Source: CAVYXZ01 sp965223835 (GTDB taxonomy: Bacteria; Chloroflexota; Anaerolineae; Aggregatilineales; Phototrophicaceae). Taken from it: a stretch of 64,000 nucleotides of DNA. The notes under the pieces are model-generated. The model saw only the letters and a list, made by a program, of their open reading frames with translations, did no database searches and had not been told where the DNA came from. The position numbers and the translations under genes are program-made. Where the stretch lies: assembly GCA_965223835.1 (NCBI GenBank), contig CBDCXQ010000001.1, positions 2,046,001 to 2,110,000 of the forward strand, read 5' to 3'. Of the stretch, positions 25,543 through 33,560 are shown in pieces. Position 1 is the stretch's first letter, and each line of letters starts with the position of its first letter.

Positions 25543-26721
25543 TTATTCCGACGCCATCTCTTCCATATCACTTTCTACGGGGATGAAAACGAAGCTGTCA
25601 TCCTGAACCTGGAAGATGTAGAAGGCGGCGTCCAGAACATCCCCATTTTCATCGAATGCCAGCGGGCCACCTAGAATCGACATTTCCATGTCGGTAGCGG
25701 CTACCGCTTCCAGCACAGCGGCCCGGCTGAGTTCATCACCGGCTTCCATGACACTCTTAATGGCTTCCAACACAACCATGGTTGCAACATAAGTAGGCGG
25801 TCCAAAGGTGCCGAATTCACCATACTCTTCCTCGAAGCGGCTCACAACATCAGCAGATGATTCGAGATCGTGAATATCCGGGGCGAAGGCCGATACGTAC
25901 GCACCTTCGGCAGCGCCAGCGGCACCAACAATGAAGTCATCAACCGATTGGAAGCCGTCGGCACCGAACAAAATGGCGTCTACGCCCTGTTCCTGCATCT
26001 GGCGGGCGAACAGGGCACCCTGCGAGGCAAGCTGACCGGGGAAGAAAATGGCTTCGGCACCTGATGCCCCCACTTTTGTTACCAGCGGTGAGAAATCAAC
26101 ATCTTCCTGGGTTACGGAGTCGCGCCCGGCAATGGTACCACCAGTCTCTTCGAAAGCCGCAATTGCCGCGTCCGCCAGACCAACTGCATAAGATGTCTGG
26201 TCGTCAATCACATAAAGCGACGTCACCATCAGTTCATTGGCGAGGAAATTACCAACTGTTGGTCCCTGAGCATCGTCGGTTGGCACCACGCGGAAGAACG
26301 TTTCGAAACCGGTGGTGGTGAGCGTTGAGCGCGTTGCCGATGGCGAAACATGCACCAGGCCAGCTTCCTGTAACATCGGCTGTACGGCTTCTACTGCCTG
26401 GCTGCCCGCCGGTCCAACCACACCATAAATCGCATCGTCGGCAATGAGTTGTTCGGCGACTGTCACGGCTTTGGCCGGGTCAAGCTCAGTATCACCTTCA
26501 ACCAGTTCGATATTCATATCATTTGCTTCGTTGAAATCGGCAAGGGCTAATTTGGCCCAGTTTAATTGCTCCTGACCAATCGAAGCCGCAGGTCCGGTAA
26601 AAGGTCCCATCACGCTGATCTTGATCGTCATATCATCCTGGGCCTGGGTGATGCCACTCAAGGCAAGGAGAAGGACAAACCCTAAAACAAAAATAATCGA
26701 AACTTGGCGAGTTTTTACCAT
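25543..26721 (-). CDS. Periplasmic amino-acid-type ABC binding protein LivJ-like
   Basis: 392 residues from the ATG at 26721, which follows a GGGG-rich ribosome-binding site; an upstream ATG at 26763 has none. A Sec signal peptide ends near GITQAQ. The mature protein begins IKISVMGPFTGPAASIGQE and has the type I periplasmic-binding lobes (VGPAGSQAVEAVQPMLQEA, VSPSATRSTLT, a conserved YVIDDQTSYAVG). The family binds branched-chain amino acids, amides, urea or aromatic acids. It is first in the operon, followed by a hairpin and livHMGF. The ligand cannot be read from the sequence; the nearby amidase and aminotransferase make a nitrogenous ligand plausible. Confidence 0.92.
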   Translation of the reverse strand: MVKTRQVSIIFVLGFVLLLALSGITQAQDDMTIKISVMGPFTGPAASIGQEQLNWAKLALADFNEANDMNIELVEGDTELDPAKAVTVAEQLIADDAIYGVVGPAGSQAVEAVQPMLQEAGLVHVSPSATRSTLTTTGFETFFRVVPTDDAQGPTVGNFLANELMVTSLYVIDDQTSYAVGLADAAIAAFEETGGTIAGRDSVTQEDVDFSPLVTKVGASGAEAIFFPGQLASQGALFARQMQEQGVDAILFGADGFQSVDDFIVGAAGAAEGAYVSAFAPDIHDLESSADVVSRFEEEYGEFGTFGPPTYVATMVVLEAIKSVMEAGDELSRAAVLEAVAATDMEMSILGGPLAFDENGDVLDAAFYIFQVQDDSFVFIPVESDMEEMASE

Positions 26722-26813
26722 TGTTACTACCCCTTCATTATTTATGGAAAACCTGCTAAACAATCTTACCTCAGCGCCGCAGTAAGGCGCAGAACCAACT
26801 GATTTTGTCCGAA

Positions 26814-27251
26814 CTAGCTACTACCACTGTTGCGGTCATAGGGGATAATGTTATCCCATTCATCAGCGCTGGAACGGGCGACAAAAGCTACGACGGGTTC
26901 GGTATCACTCATGTTGAATACTTCATGGGGAACCCCCGGCTCGATGAAGATAAAATCCCCGGCCTCATTTTCCACGACTTCCTTGAGGCCCTCACCGAAT
27001 TCATGCCGAACACGCCCCTCCACGATGTATAACATCACCTCAAAATCAACGTGGATATGTGCACCGGCAACGCCCCCCGGTGGGATGGTTGCGACATTAA
27101 TGGAGAGTTCTTTCGCATTCACATTTTTGCCCGACAAGCCCTGCTTGTAATGAATGCCGTTCCAGCCACGAGTCGTACCGCTGCCACGAATGGTAGCGAT
27201 GCCATCATGCTGTTCAACCTGCTGGATGACTTCTTCACGCGTTTCGGTCAT
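26814..27251 (-). CDS. Small cupin-domain protein
   Basis: 145 residues from the ATG at 27251, which follows AAGGAGGAA; the longer frame from 27326 is not supported. A single cupin domain shows motif 1 in GAHIHVDFEVMLYIVEGRVRH (His, His, Glu) and motif 2 in DFIFIEPGVPHEVFN (His). It probably binds a divalent metal and may be a sugar epimerase/isomerase-like or sensory protein. It is divergent from the aldo/keto reductase gene, and a CRP-like site lies between them. The function is unknown. Confidence 0.87.
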   Translation of the reverse strand: MTETREEVIQQVEQHDGIATIRGSGTTRGWNGIHYKQGLSGKNVNAKELSINVATIPPGGVAGAHIHVDFEVMLYIVEGRVRHEFGEGLKEVVENEAGDFIFIEPGVPHEVFNMSDTEPVVAFVARSSADEWDNIIPYDRNSGSS

Positions 27252-27315
27252 CGCTGATTCCTCCTTAAGCAATTTATTATGGCGATTGTAACGTTGCGCA
27301 GCAAGCTCTGCCAAA

Positions 27316-27333
27316 TTGTGAAACAAGTCACAA
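27316..27333. promoter_or_regulatory. CRP-family-like binding site
   Basis: TTGTGA-N6-TCACAA is a perfect inverted repeat that matches the Crp consensus half-sites TGTGA/TCACA. It lies between the divergent cupin and aldo/keto reductase genes, and only 2 bases before the -35 of the rightward promoter, a place suited to activation. Confidence 0.5.
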
Positions 27334-27335
27334 AA

Positions 27336-27363
27336 TTGCAGGAGTCAACATACAGATTATACT
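27336..27363 (+). promoter_or_regulatory. Candidate promoter for aldo/keto reductase gene
   Basis: TTGCAG (27336-27341), a 16-base spacer and TATACT (27358-27363), 60 bases before the start codon at 27424. Confidence 0.45.
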
Positions 27364-27423
27364 CCACTCAAATTGAGTACAGCATCATAATTTACCCCTG
27401 TAATCAAATGAAGTCAATGCGCT

Positions 27424-28419
27424 ATGCAATACACAAACCTGGGACGAACCGGATTAAAAGTTTCAGTTGTCGGGCTGGGCTGCGGCAACTTCGGCGGCAT
27501 TGGCAGTGCACCCGAATTTTTCGGTAGGGGCGAAACAGAAGTTGAAGCCTTCGCCATTATGGATGCAGCGTGGGCGATGGGCATCAACTTTTTCGATACC
27601 GCCAATGCTTATGGTGGGGGACGCAGCGAGACCTACATTGGGAACTGGATAAAAAGCAAAGGAGCGGCAGTCCGCGATCAGCTCATACTCAGCTCCAAAG
27701 TGTTTAATCCGGTTGGTGATGGCCCCAATGATCGGGGCTTATCGCGCCGCCATATCATGCAGCAGGTGGAGGCGAGCTTGAAACGGCTCGGTGTAGACTA
27801 TCTGGACATGTATTTGATCCACGAACCCGACCCGGATACGCCGTTGGATGAAACCTTACGGGCGCTGGATGACTGCATTCATCAGGGTAAACTGCTTTAT
27901 ATTGGCGCGTCCAATATGCCGGGTTGGCTGATGGCGAAAGCACTCTGGTTGAGTGACAAATATAGCTTGCACCGCTTTGAGTGGGTACAGAATTCATACA
28001 GCCTGATGGATCGAGGTGATGACCACCACATGCTGCCGCTATGTGCCGACCAACAACTGGGATACACGCCGTTCAGCCCACTGGCAGGGGGGTGGCTCAC
28101 GGGGAAATATCGGTCCGAACATGGTTTTCCCACCGGTTCACGCATGACATTGCGCCCCGAACCCTACGAGCGATTTCTGAATGCAGCCACGTTTAAGAGT
28201 CTGGAACAGTTTGGCGACGCTGCTCAACAACGCGGTGTAAGTATGGCCGGGCTGGCGTTGGCGTGGGTCATGGCAAATCCGCTGGTAACTGCTCCGATTA
28301 TTGGTCCACGAAAAGCTGAACATTTTGCGCCGGTTCATGAAGCCTTATCGCTCCGGTTGACACCGGATGAACGTGATAGCCTAACCAGGCTTTTTGCACC
28401 ATATATCCAAGACATATGA
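27424..28419 (+). CDS. Aldo/keto reductase
   Basis: 331 residues, a (beta/alpha)8 NADPH-dependent oxidoreductase. The catalytic tetrad is present: Asp58 and Tyr63 in FFDTANAYGGGRSE, Lys92 in LSSKVF and His133 in YLIHEPDPD. The N-terminus YTNLGRTGLKVSVVGLGCG is the usual start of the YajO/Tas-like subgroup, which includes L-glyceraldehyde 3-phosphate and sugar-aldehyde reductases. It is likely a single-gene unit with a CRP-like site in front. The substrate is not determined. Confidence 0.92.
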   Translation: MQYTNLGRTGLKVSVVGLGCGNFGGIGSAPEFFGRGETEVEAFAIMDAAWAMGINFFDTANAYGGGRSETYIGNWIKSKGAAVRDQLILSSKVFNPVGDGPNDRGLSRRHIMQQVEASLKRLGVDYLDMYLIHEPDPDTPLDETLRALDDCIHQGKLLYIGASNMPGWLMAKALWLSDKYSLHRFEWVQNSYSLMDRGDDHHMLPLCADQQLGYTPFSPLAGGWLTGKYRSEHGFPTGSRMTLRPEPYERFLNAATFKSLEQFGDAAQQRGVSMAGLALAWVMANPLVTAPIIGPRKAEHFAPVHEALSLRLTPDERDSLTRLFAPYIQDI

Positions 28420-28623
28420 TGGAAATAATCGGTATGGAGCACCTTCGTTTGCGGTTTGGGCAGGCTTGATCACCCAACCTGAGGCACAGGATGACATCTT
28501 TTCCAATCCAATAATTGGGATAAACGGCAAAATGCACGCGCTCGGTAATTTTCCCTCAAATTATGATGAACGGATGACTTTAGCTCCACACTTGATAACA
28601 CGAGTCGATTAACGATTCAGCAT

Positions 28624-28652
28624 TTGACGTGGAGTCGGTTGCACGATAGTAT
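28624..28652 (+). promoter_or_regulatory. Promoter of the first ~730-residue protein gene
   Basis: TTGACG (28624-28629), 17 bases, TAGTAT (28647-28652); the palindromic operator begins on the next base, so it covers the expected transcription start. Confidence 0.6.
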
Positions 28653-28666
28653 TTAGATCGATCTAA
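28653..28666. promoter_or_regulatory. LacI-type operator 1
   Basis: TTAGATCGATCTAA is a perfect 14-bp palindrome with a central CG, the form usual for LacI-family operators. Two copies with a single change occur at 31055-31068 and 42548-42561. Confidence 0.75.
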
Positions 28667-28790
28667 TCATCACAATTTTGGTGCGTATATCAGGCGATCG
28701 CGGGCTGCTAAAGACATCACTTCGATTCTTTGACCCAGGACCAATCGACTGTAGATAATTTCTTTCAGTAATCTCTTAATAGGATTGATT

Positions 28791-30995
28791 ATGCCCAAGC
28801 AAGAACTCAGAAATGCAGCGCAAAAGCAGCGGATTGATGATTTTTACGAACGCTGCTTTGCAGCCGCCTATGAATTGTTGGATGCTGAACGTCACTTAAT
28901 AGCCTTACCGGCTTCAGATGATCCAACGATTAAAACCTACTGGCAAGCCGGGTCATTGCCGCTGGCACATGCGCTCCTGAACAAAGATGATGTTGATGCC
29001 CAGGCAGAAGGCGCGGCGATCGTTGCGGCAGTTTTGGAATCGCAGGAAACTGCGCCCCATCATCCGCATCGTGGCAACTGGAAATGGCTGGCAGACGACC
29101 CTGAAGTCGGCGACCTGAATGCGATTCAATTCGTGCTCCGGTGGTTGCTGCCGTTGCTGGTTCAACATAATGATAAACTGCCCGCTGATCTTCAAGCGCT
29201 TTGTCGTGACCGGGTCCGACTGGCGCTGGAAGAAGAAGTGCGCCTGGATGTCCAGCCCACATTCACCAATATCCATATTGGGTCATTGTTTGCGCTGCTG
29301 GTTGGCGGGGAGTGGTTGGACAATGACGAATTCTTGCTATCGGGCAAGGCAAGATGGAATCGTTGGCTACGGTTCACAGTAGTGAATGGTGCTCCGCATG
29401 AATACAATAGCCCGGATTATGGCGGTTGGCAGCTTTCGGCCCTGGCTTCGATTCATCAATATGTTCAGGACCCGATCATTCAGTTACAAGCCAAGCTGAT
29501 GTATGAGCGATTGGCCTTGCATCTCCTGTTACACCTGCACCGCGCTACAGGGCAAATTGCTGGTCCACACAGTCGCAGCTACTGGCAGACCATGACATCA
29601 GGGCGCGGGATGACCAAAGATGTATTGTGGTTGCTTACAGGTTGGGATTGGCTGCTGGCGACCGGTGCCTATGGTGGCGATGCCGAGGCGCCGGTCAATT
29701 TCATGAACCTGGGCCTGGCACTGGTTGAGCAAACCCTACCAACATATTTGACTGAATGGTTAGATAATCAGCAGGGTGCTCTGCCATATGAAGTTTGCGA
29801 AACCGCCAATCTTGATGAAGGTTTTGACCTTACCACATATTTCACCCGCTCATATGCCCTCGGTACGGCTTCGAAAACCTATACCATCGGTACCGACTGT
29901 TTTTATATCGAGCACGAAGCGAATTACCTGATGCTCCATTACACATGTCCGCCAGAAAAAGGTGGCTGGGGCCTGATGTATTCGCGTTATGTCGTCAATG
30001 ATCGTCACTGGGGGACGATGGGACCGGCACCTGACCGACCCAAAACCGGTAACTTTTACGATCACGGCCATTTTGCTGGCGTGCAGCAGCGCAACAAAGC
30101 AATTGGCGTGTACGCGCTCATGCCGGAGCAGGAGGAAGTTTTCTCGCTCAAGACCATTGTCGCGTTCCAATCGGGTACGGCGCTGGAAGAGGTGTGGATC
30201 AATGATAGCGTGGTTGATCTTTCTGAGGTGCAACACACATTGCAAGCGTCAGATTGGTTAATCGTGGCCGATGGTGATGTCTATGTTGGAGTCCGGGCGC
30301 TTGAACCTTCGGTGCTCAGTCAGTCTGCGCCCATTCAGTTGGAAAAGGGACCGCAGGGGGAACTCTGGCTGGCAATTTATAATTATCAAGGGGCGGCGAT
30401 CCGCTTCTGGGATTATGCTTCGCTTAAGGGCGCTTTCTGGCGCGGCAATCTGCGTGCGGGATTTGTGGTGGAGGTTGCGGAACGCAGTGAGTATGACTCT
30501 GCCGCTGCGTTCTTGGCATATCTGCAAATGGCCCAGATCGCGGATGGGGTTGATGATAATTATGTTCGTACCGTCACCTATACCAATGGCGGGGATTCGT
30601 TGAGTTTGCGCTATGACTTGTGGCATACGTGTCCGGCAGGTCGCCTGCTAGCTGGAAAAGTTTACGTGCCGCCCCAACTGACATCGCCCCTTGCTGTTCA
30701 GGGACAAAGTGGTTACTTGCAGGTGGGGCAGGCACATCTGTATACGCAACCCCAGCCGATGTGGTTAGCCGCACAAGCGTTGGATGAGTCTGACCAAACT
30801 TATGTTGCAGTAAACCCGGTCGAACAAGTGACCTCACTGAAGCTGGAAACACCGGCAGGCACGGTCAGCGCTGGGGCCTGGGGCCTAGGACGGCTGGAAT
30901 GGCGGGTGGCGGAAGGGATACTCCGCGTGGATTGCCTGCAAATGCCGCAGGATTTGGTTGTGCCGGATGGCGTCCACATCGAAATATCAGACTGA
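28791..30995 (+). CDS. Large cytosolic protein of unassigned family, paralog 1 (possible polysaccharide lyase or glycosidase fold)
   Basis: 734 residues, no signal peptide. The first ~380 residues are mainly helical with recurring Trp/Leu-rich helices, and the rest is beta-rich, which resembles the (alpha/alpha) toroid plus beta-sandwich layout of many polysaccharide lyases and some glycosidases; this is a visual judgement. Conserved segments shared with the protein at 33561-35600 are DLNAIQFVLR, a TNI-containing stretch, EYNSPDYGGW near residue 205 and GPHSRSYW near 260. The family has no function I can name. The ATG at 28791 is preferred to an upstream TTG. It is preceded by promoter and LacI-type operator 1, so it should be induced together with the ABC sugar importer, and may cleave the imported oligosaccharide. 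Confidence 0.7.
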   Translation: MPKQELRNAAQKQRIDDFYERCFAAAYELLDAERHLIALPASDDPTIKTYWQAGSLPLAHALLNKDDVDAQAEGAAIVAAVLESQETAPHHPHRGNWKWLADDPEVGDLNAIQFVLRWLLPLLVQHNDKLPADLQALCRDRVRLALEEEVRLDVQPTFTNIHIGSLFALLVGGEWLDNDEFLLSGKARWNRWLRFTVVNGAPHEYNSPDYGGWQLSALASIHQYVQDPIIQLQAKLMYERLALHLLLHLHRATGQIAGPHSRSYWQTMTSGRGMTKDVLWLLTGWDWLLATGAYGGDAEAPVNFMNLGLALVEQTLPTYLTEWLDNQQGALPYEVCETANLDEGFDLTTYFTRSYALGTASKTYTIGTDCFYIEHEANYLMLHYTCPPEKGGWGLMYSRYVVNDRHWGTMGPAPDRPKTGNFYDHGHFAGVQQRNKAIGVYALMPEQEEVFSLKTIVAFQSGTALEEVWINDSVVDLSEVQHTLQASDWLIVADGDVYVGVRALEPSVLSQSAPIQLEKGPQGELWLAIYNYQGAAIRFWDYASLKGAFWRGNLRAGFVVEVAERSEYDSAAAFLAYLQMAQIADGVDDNYVRTVTYTNGGDSLSLRYDLWHTCPAGRLLAGKVYVPPQLTSPLAVQGQSGYLQVGQAHLYTQPQPMWLAAQALDESDQTYVAVNPVEQVTSLKLETPAGTVSAGAWGLGRLEWRVAEGILRVDCLQMPQDLVVPDGVHIEISD

Positions 30996-31021
30996 CTAAG
31001 CAAGCTATATTTTTGCGCGGT

Positions 31022-31050
31022 TTGACGCCGTAACCAGACCCTGTTACAAT
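31022..31050 (+). promoter_or_regulatory. Promoter of the acyl-CoA dehydrogenase to lacI operon
   Basis: TTGACG (31022-31027), 17 bases, TACAAT (31045-31050), a very good sigma-70 promoter. The operator at 31055 begins 4 bases after the -10. Confidence 0.75.
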
Positions 31051-31054
31051 CCTT

Positions 31055-31068
31055 TTGGATCGATCTAA
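31055..31068. promoter_or_regulatory. LacI-type operator 2
   Basis: TTGGATCGATCTAA differs from operator 1 by one base and is identical to operator 3. It overlaps the expected transcription start of the promoter at 31022-31050. Confidence 0.75.
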
Positions 31069-31106
31069 AACCATTGCTGACATGTATTCACAAGGGGTGC
31101 TGGAAC

Positions 31107-32279
31107 ATGCTGCGCACCGATCATTCAAGTTTGGATTCCTATGCACAAATTCGTGACCTGGCGCGTCGTTTTGCAGATGAGGTCATTCGCCCCGCTGCTG
31201 AAGATCTGGATCAAGCGGAAGCGTTTCCAGCAGAAATCTATGCGGAAATGGCAAAATTGGGCTTTTTTGGCATCACAGTCCCCGAAGCATATGGCGGGAG
31301 CGGTTTAAACTGTCTTGCCTACGCCCTGGTCATGGAGGAACTGGCACGAGGTTATGCGTCGGTTGCCGACCAGTGCGGCCTGATCGAACTCATCGGTACG
31401 CTCTTGTCAGTCTATGGGAGTGCGGCCCAGCGTGAAGCCTATCTGGCAAAGGTGTTGAGTGCCCAACTTCGCGTTGCTTATTGTATTACCGAGGCTGAGG
31501 CCGGGTCCGATGTCGCAGCTATCAAGTCAAATGCCGTGAAGACAGATAGCGGTTGGCGGCTTTCTGGGACCAAGCTCTGGATCCATAACGCGCCGGTCGC
31601 TGATTTGGGTTTTGTCCTGGCGGTCACTGACCCAGAACAGGGTCATCGCGGTATGAGTATCTTCATCGTTGATTTGCACGCGCCCGGTGTTTCGCGTGGT
31701 GTTAAGGAACACAAAATGGGTCAACGGGCATCACAGGTGGGGGCACTTTACTTTGATGCGGTTGATCTACCGGTAGACGCGCTCATCGGTGAACTGAATC
31801 GCGGTTTTCACATTATGATGAGTGTGCTGGACAAAGGGCGCGTTGGGATTGGGGCGCTGGCAGTCGGTATCGCCCAGGCGGGGCTGGAAGCAGCGCTAGA
31901 TTACGCGCAGGTTCGGAAACAGTTTGGTCGAACCATCGCCGAAAATCAAGGCATCCAATGGATGCTGGCTGATATGGCAACGGAAATTGCGGCGTCCCGC
32001 GCACTCGTCCAGCGTGCTGCCACGCTAATCGACAACGAGCTGCCAGCAACAGCCGCCTGTTCGATGGCGAAATGTTTTGCCAGTGATACCGCTGTCCGAC
32101 AAACGGCTAATGCGGTGCAAATTTTTGGTGGCAGCGGCTACATTCGGGGTTATGAAGTAGAACGGCTCTATCGTGACGCAAAAATTACGCAGATTTATGA
32201 GGGTACCAACCAGATTCAGCGGACTATCATCGCTCGTGAACTGCTGAAAAATGGTGCGCGGGAGCAGCAAATCTTATGA
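31107..32279 (+). CDS. Acyl-CoA dehydrogenase family flavoenzyme
   Basis: 390 residues, full family length. Visible motifs are YCITEAEAGSDVAAIKS (FAD and substrate binding), the RQFG-like segment VRKQFGRTIAENQ and the C-terminal IYEGTNQIQRTIIAREL with the Glu that is the catalytic base in many members. The ATG at 31107 follows AAGGGG; TTG 31074 is rejected. It oxidises an acyl-CoA (or acts as a related alpha,beta-dehydrogenase), which is unexpected in a sugar regulon. Its stop overlaps the next gene (ATGA), so it is translationally coupled to the SDR. An electron-transfer flavoprotein is not present in the window. Confidence 0.9.
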   Translation: MLRTDHSSLDSYAQIRDLARRFADEVIRPAAEDLDQAEAFPAEIYAEMAKLGFFGITVPEAYGGSGLNCLAYALVMEELARGYASVADQCGLIELIGTLLSVYGSAAQREAYLAKVLSAQLRVAYCITEAEAGSDVAAIKSNAVKTDSGWRLSGTKLWIHNAPVADLGFVLAVTDPEQGHRGMSIFIVDLHAPGVSRGVKEHKMGQRASQVGALYFDAVDLPVDALIGELNRGFHIMMSVLDKGRVGIGALAVGIAQAGLEAALDYAQVRKQFGRTIAENQGIQWMLADMATEIAASRALVQRAATLIDNELPATAACSMAKCFASDTAVRQTANAVQIFGGSGYIRGYEVERLYRDAKITQIYEGTNQIQRTIIARELLKNGAREQQIL

Positions 32280-33143
32280 AAGTCACGCTCATCACGGGAA
32301 CCAGTAGCGGTATCGGCCAGGCGACTGCACTGCACCTGGCCCGCCAGGGTTATGTTGTGTTCGCCACGATGCGCAACCCGGAACGAGATGCCGCACCATT
32401 GACTCAGGCTGCAACCCGTGAAGGGCTGAAATTGGATGTCTTGCCGTTGGACGTTACGATGGCTGAAGCCTGCGCGGCTACGGTGCTGCATATTATCGAA
32501 AAAGCCGGACGCTTAGACATCCTGATTAACAATGCCGGTATCGGGGGCGGTGGGCCGCTGGAACAAGTGTCAGAGGGTCAACTACGCTTGATCTTCGAGA
32601 CGAATTTTTTCGGCGCGATGCGGCTTATGCGGTTGGTATTGCCAACGATGCGGCAAGCCAACACCGGTGCGATTGTCAATGTTAGCTCGATCATGGGCCG
32701 GTTGGCGCGGGCAGGGGCCAGTGCCTATGCTGGGTCGAAGTTCGCGCTGGAGGCCAACCAGTGAAGCCCTCGCACAGGAGGTCAGGCGATTTAATATCCG
32801 TGTAGTACTGATCGAGCCAGGCGTCGTGGCAACGTCGCTACATCATAAAGGTGGTGGTCGAACGACGGCTGATTCGCCCTATGCCGAGTTTGATGTTCGC
32901 AGCGCACGCTTGTTTGGCACGTTGTTAAAAACGCCCACCCAACCGCAACAGGTCGCCGAAACGATTCAGCATGCACTCGAGACCGAAGAACCGAAGCTAC
33001 GCTATCTGGTGGGGGATGACGCCCAGAAGTGGGCTGTTGGGCGTGACGCCATGAGTGATGCCGAATGGGTTGACGTGGGGCGCGAAATGACACTCGATGC
33101 ATATGTGAAACTGTATCAAGACCGGTTCGATATGGAGATTTAG
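32276..33143 (+). pseudogene. SDR-family oxidoreductase interrupted by a one-base frameshift
   Basis: The 5' part (32276-32764) encodes TLITGTSSGIGQA, INNAGIGGG, the Ser region NVSSIMG and the catalytic YAGSK, then stops at TGA 32762-32764 after FALEANQ. The continuation SEALAQEVRRFNIRVVLIEPG lies in another frame up to 33143. Removing one C of the CC at 32758-32759 restores a continuous ~288-residue SDR. So there is one extra base, either a real recent mutation or a sequence error. The rest of the gene is undamaged, which favours an error or a very young lesion. It is coupled to the upstream acyl-CoA dehydrogenase gene. Confidence 0.88.
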
Positions 33144-33166
33144 TAACCAAAAATCAGGAGACAATC

Positions 33167-33523
33167 ATGACCAATTATGTCTGGGTGGTTGAACTGGCAA
33201 TCAAGTCTGGCAAACTGGGTGATTTTAAAGCCCTGGCAAATGATATGGTCGCCGCGATTGAGGCAAATGAATGTGGTACGTTGAATTACGAGGTATTCAT
33301 TAGTGCCGACGAGGCCAGTGCCCATATCTATGAGCAATACGCCGATGGCGCGGCCTTCAAACAACATCTTGATAACTTCAATCAACGGTTTGCTGATCGT
33401 TTTGGTGCGATGGTCGACGTAACCCGCTTTACGGTATATGGTGATCCTGACTCCGAGATTCGGGCGCTTCTGGCTGGGTTCGATGCCATCATCATGACAC
33501 CTCTGGTAGGTCTGGCACGGTAA
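33167..33523 (+). CDS. Antibiotic biosynthesis monooxygenase (ABM/YgiN)-fold protein
   Basis: 118 residues, a dimeric alpha+beta-barrel domain. Typical features are WVVELAIKSGKLGDFKALAND, then CGTLNYEVFISADE and YEQYADGAAFKQHLDNF. Members are quinol or polyketide monooxygenases without cofactor, or enzymes that metabolise small signals such as AI-2 (LsrG-like). The ATG has CAGGAGACA in front. It lies between the frameshifted SDR and the second large paralog in the LacI-controlled operon. The role is unknown. Confidence 0.82.
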   Translation: MTNYVWVVELAIKSGKLGDFKALANDMVAAIEANECGTLNYEVFISADEASAHIYEQYADGAAFKQHLDNFNQRFADRFGAMVDVTRFTVYGDPDSEIRALLAGFDAIIMTPLVGLAR

Positions 33524-33560
33524 CGATAATGCTCTATTGTTGCTCAGGGAGAATTGTCCC

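Larger units (their letters stand above)
28420..28790. other. Intergenic region holding the first LacI-type control site
   Basis: About 370 bases. The first 200 have no recognisable gene (a 72-codon frame at 28394-28612 overlaps the aldo/keto reductase end, has no ribosome-binding site and no recognisable homolog). The second part carries the promoter at 28624-28652 and the operator at 28653-28666 for the gene at 28791. Confidence 0.5.

Noticed and set aside
28394..28612. 72-codon open frame after the aldo/keto reductase gene
   Set aside because: It overlaps the reductase stop, has no ribosome-binding site and no recognisable protein family.
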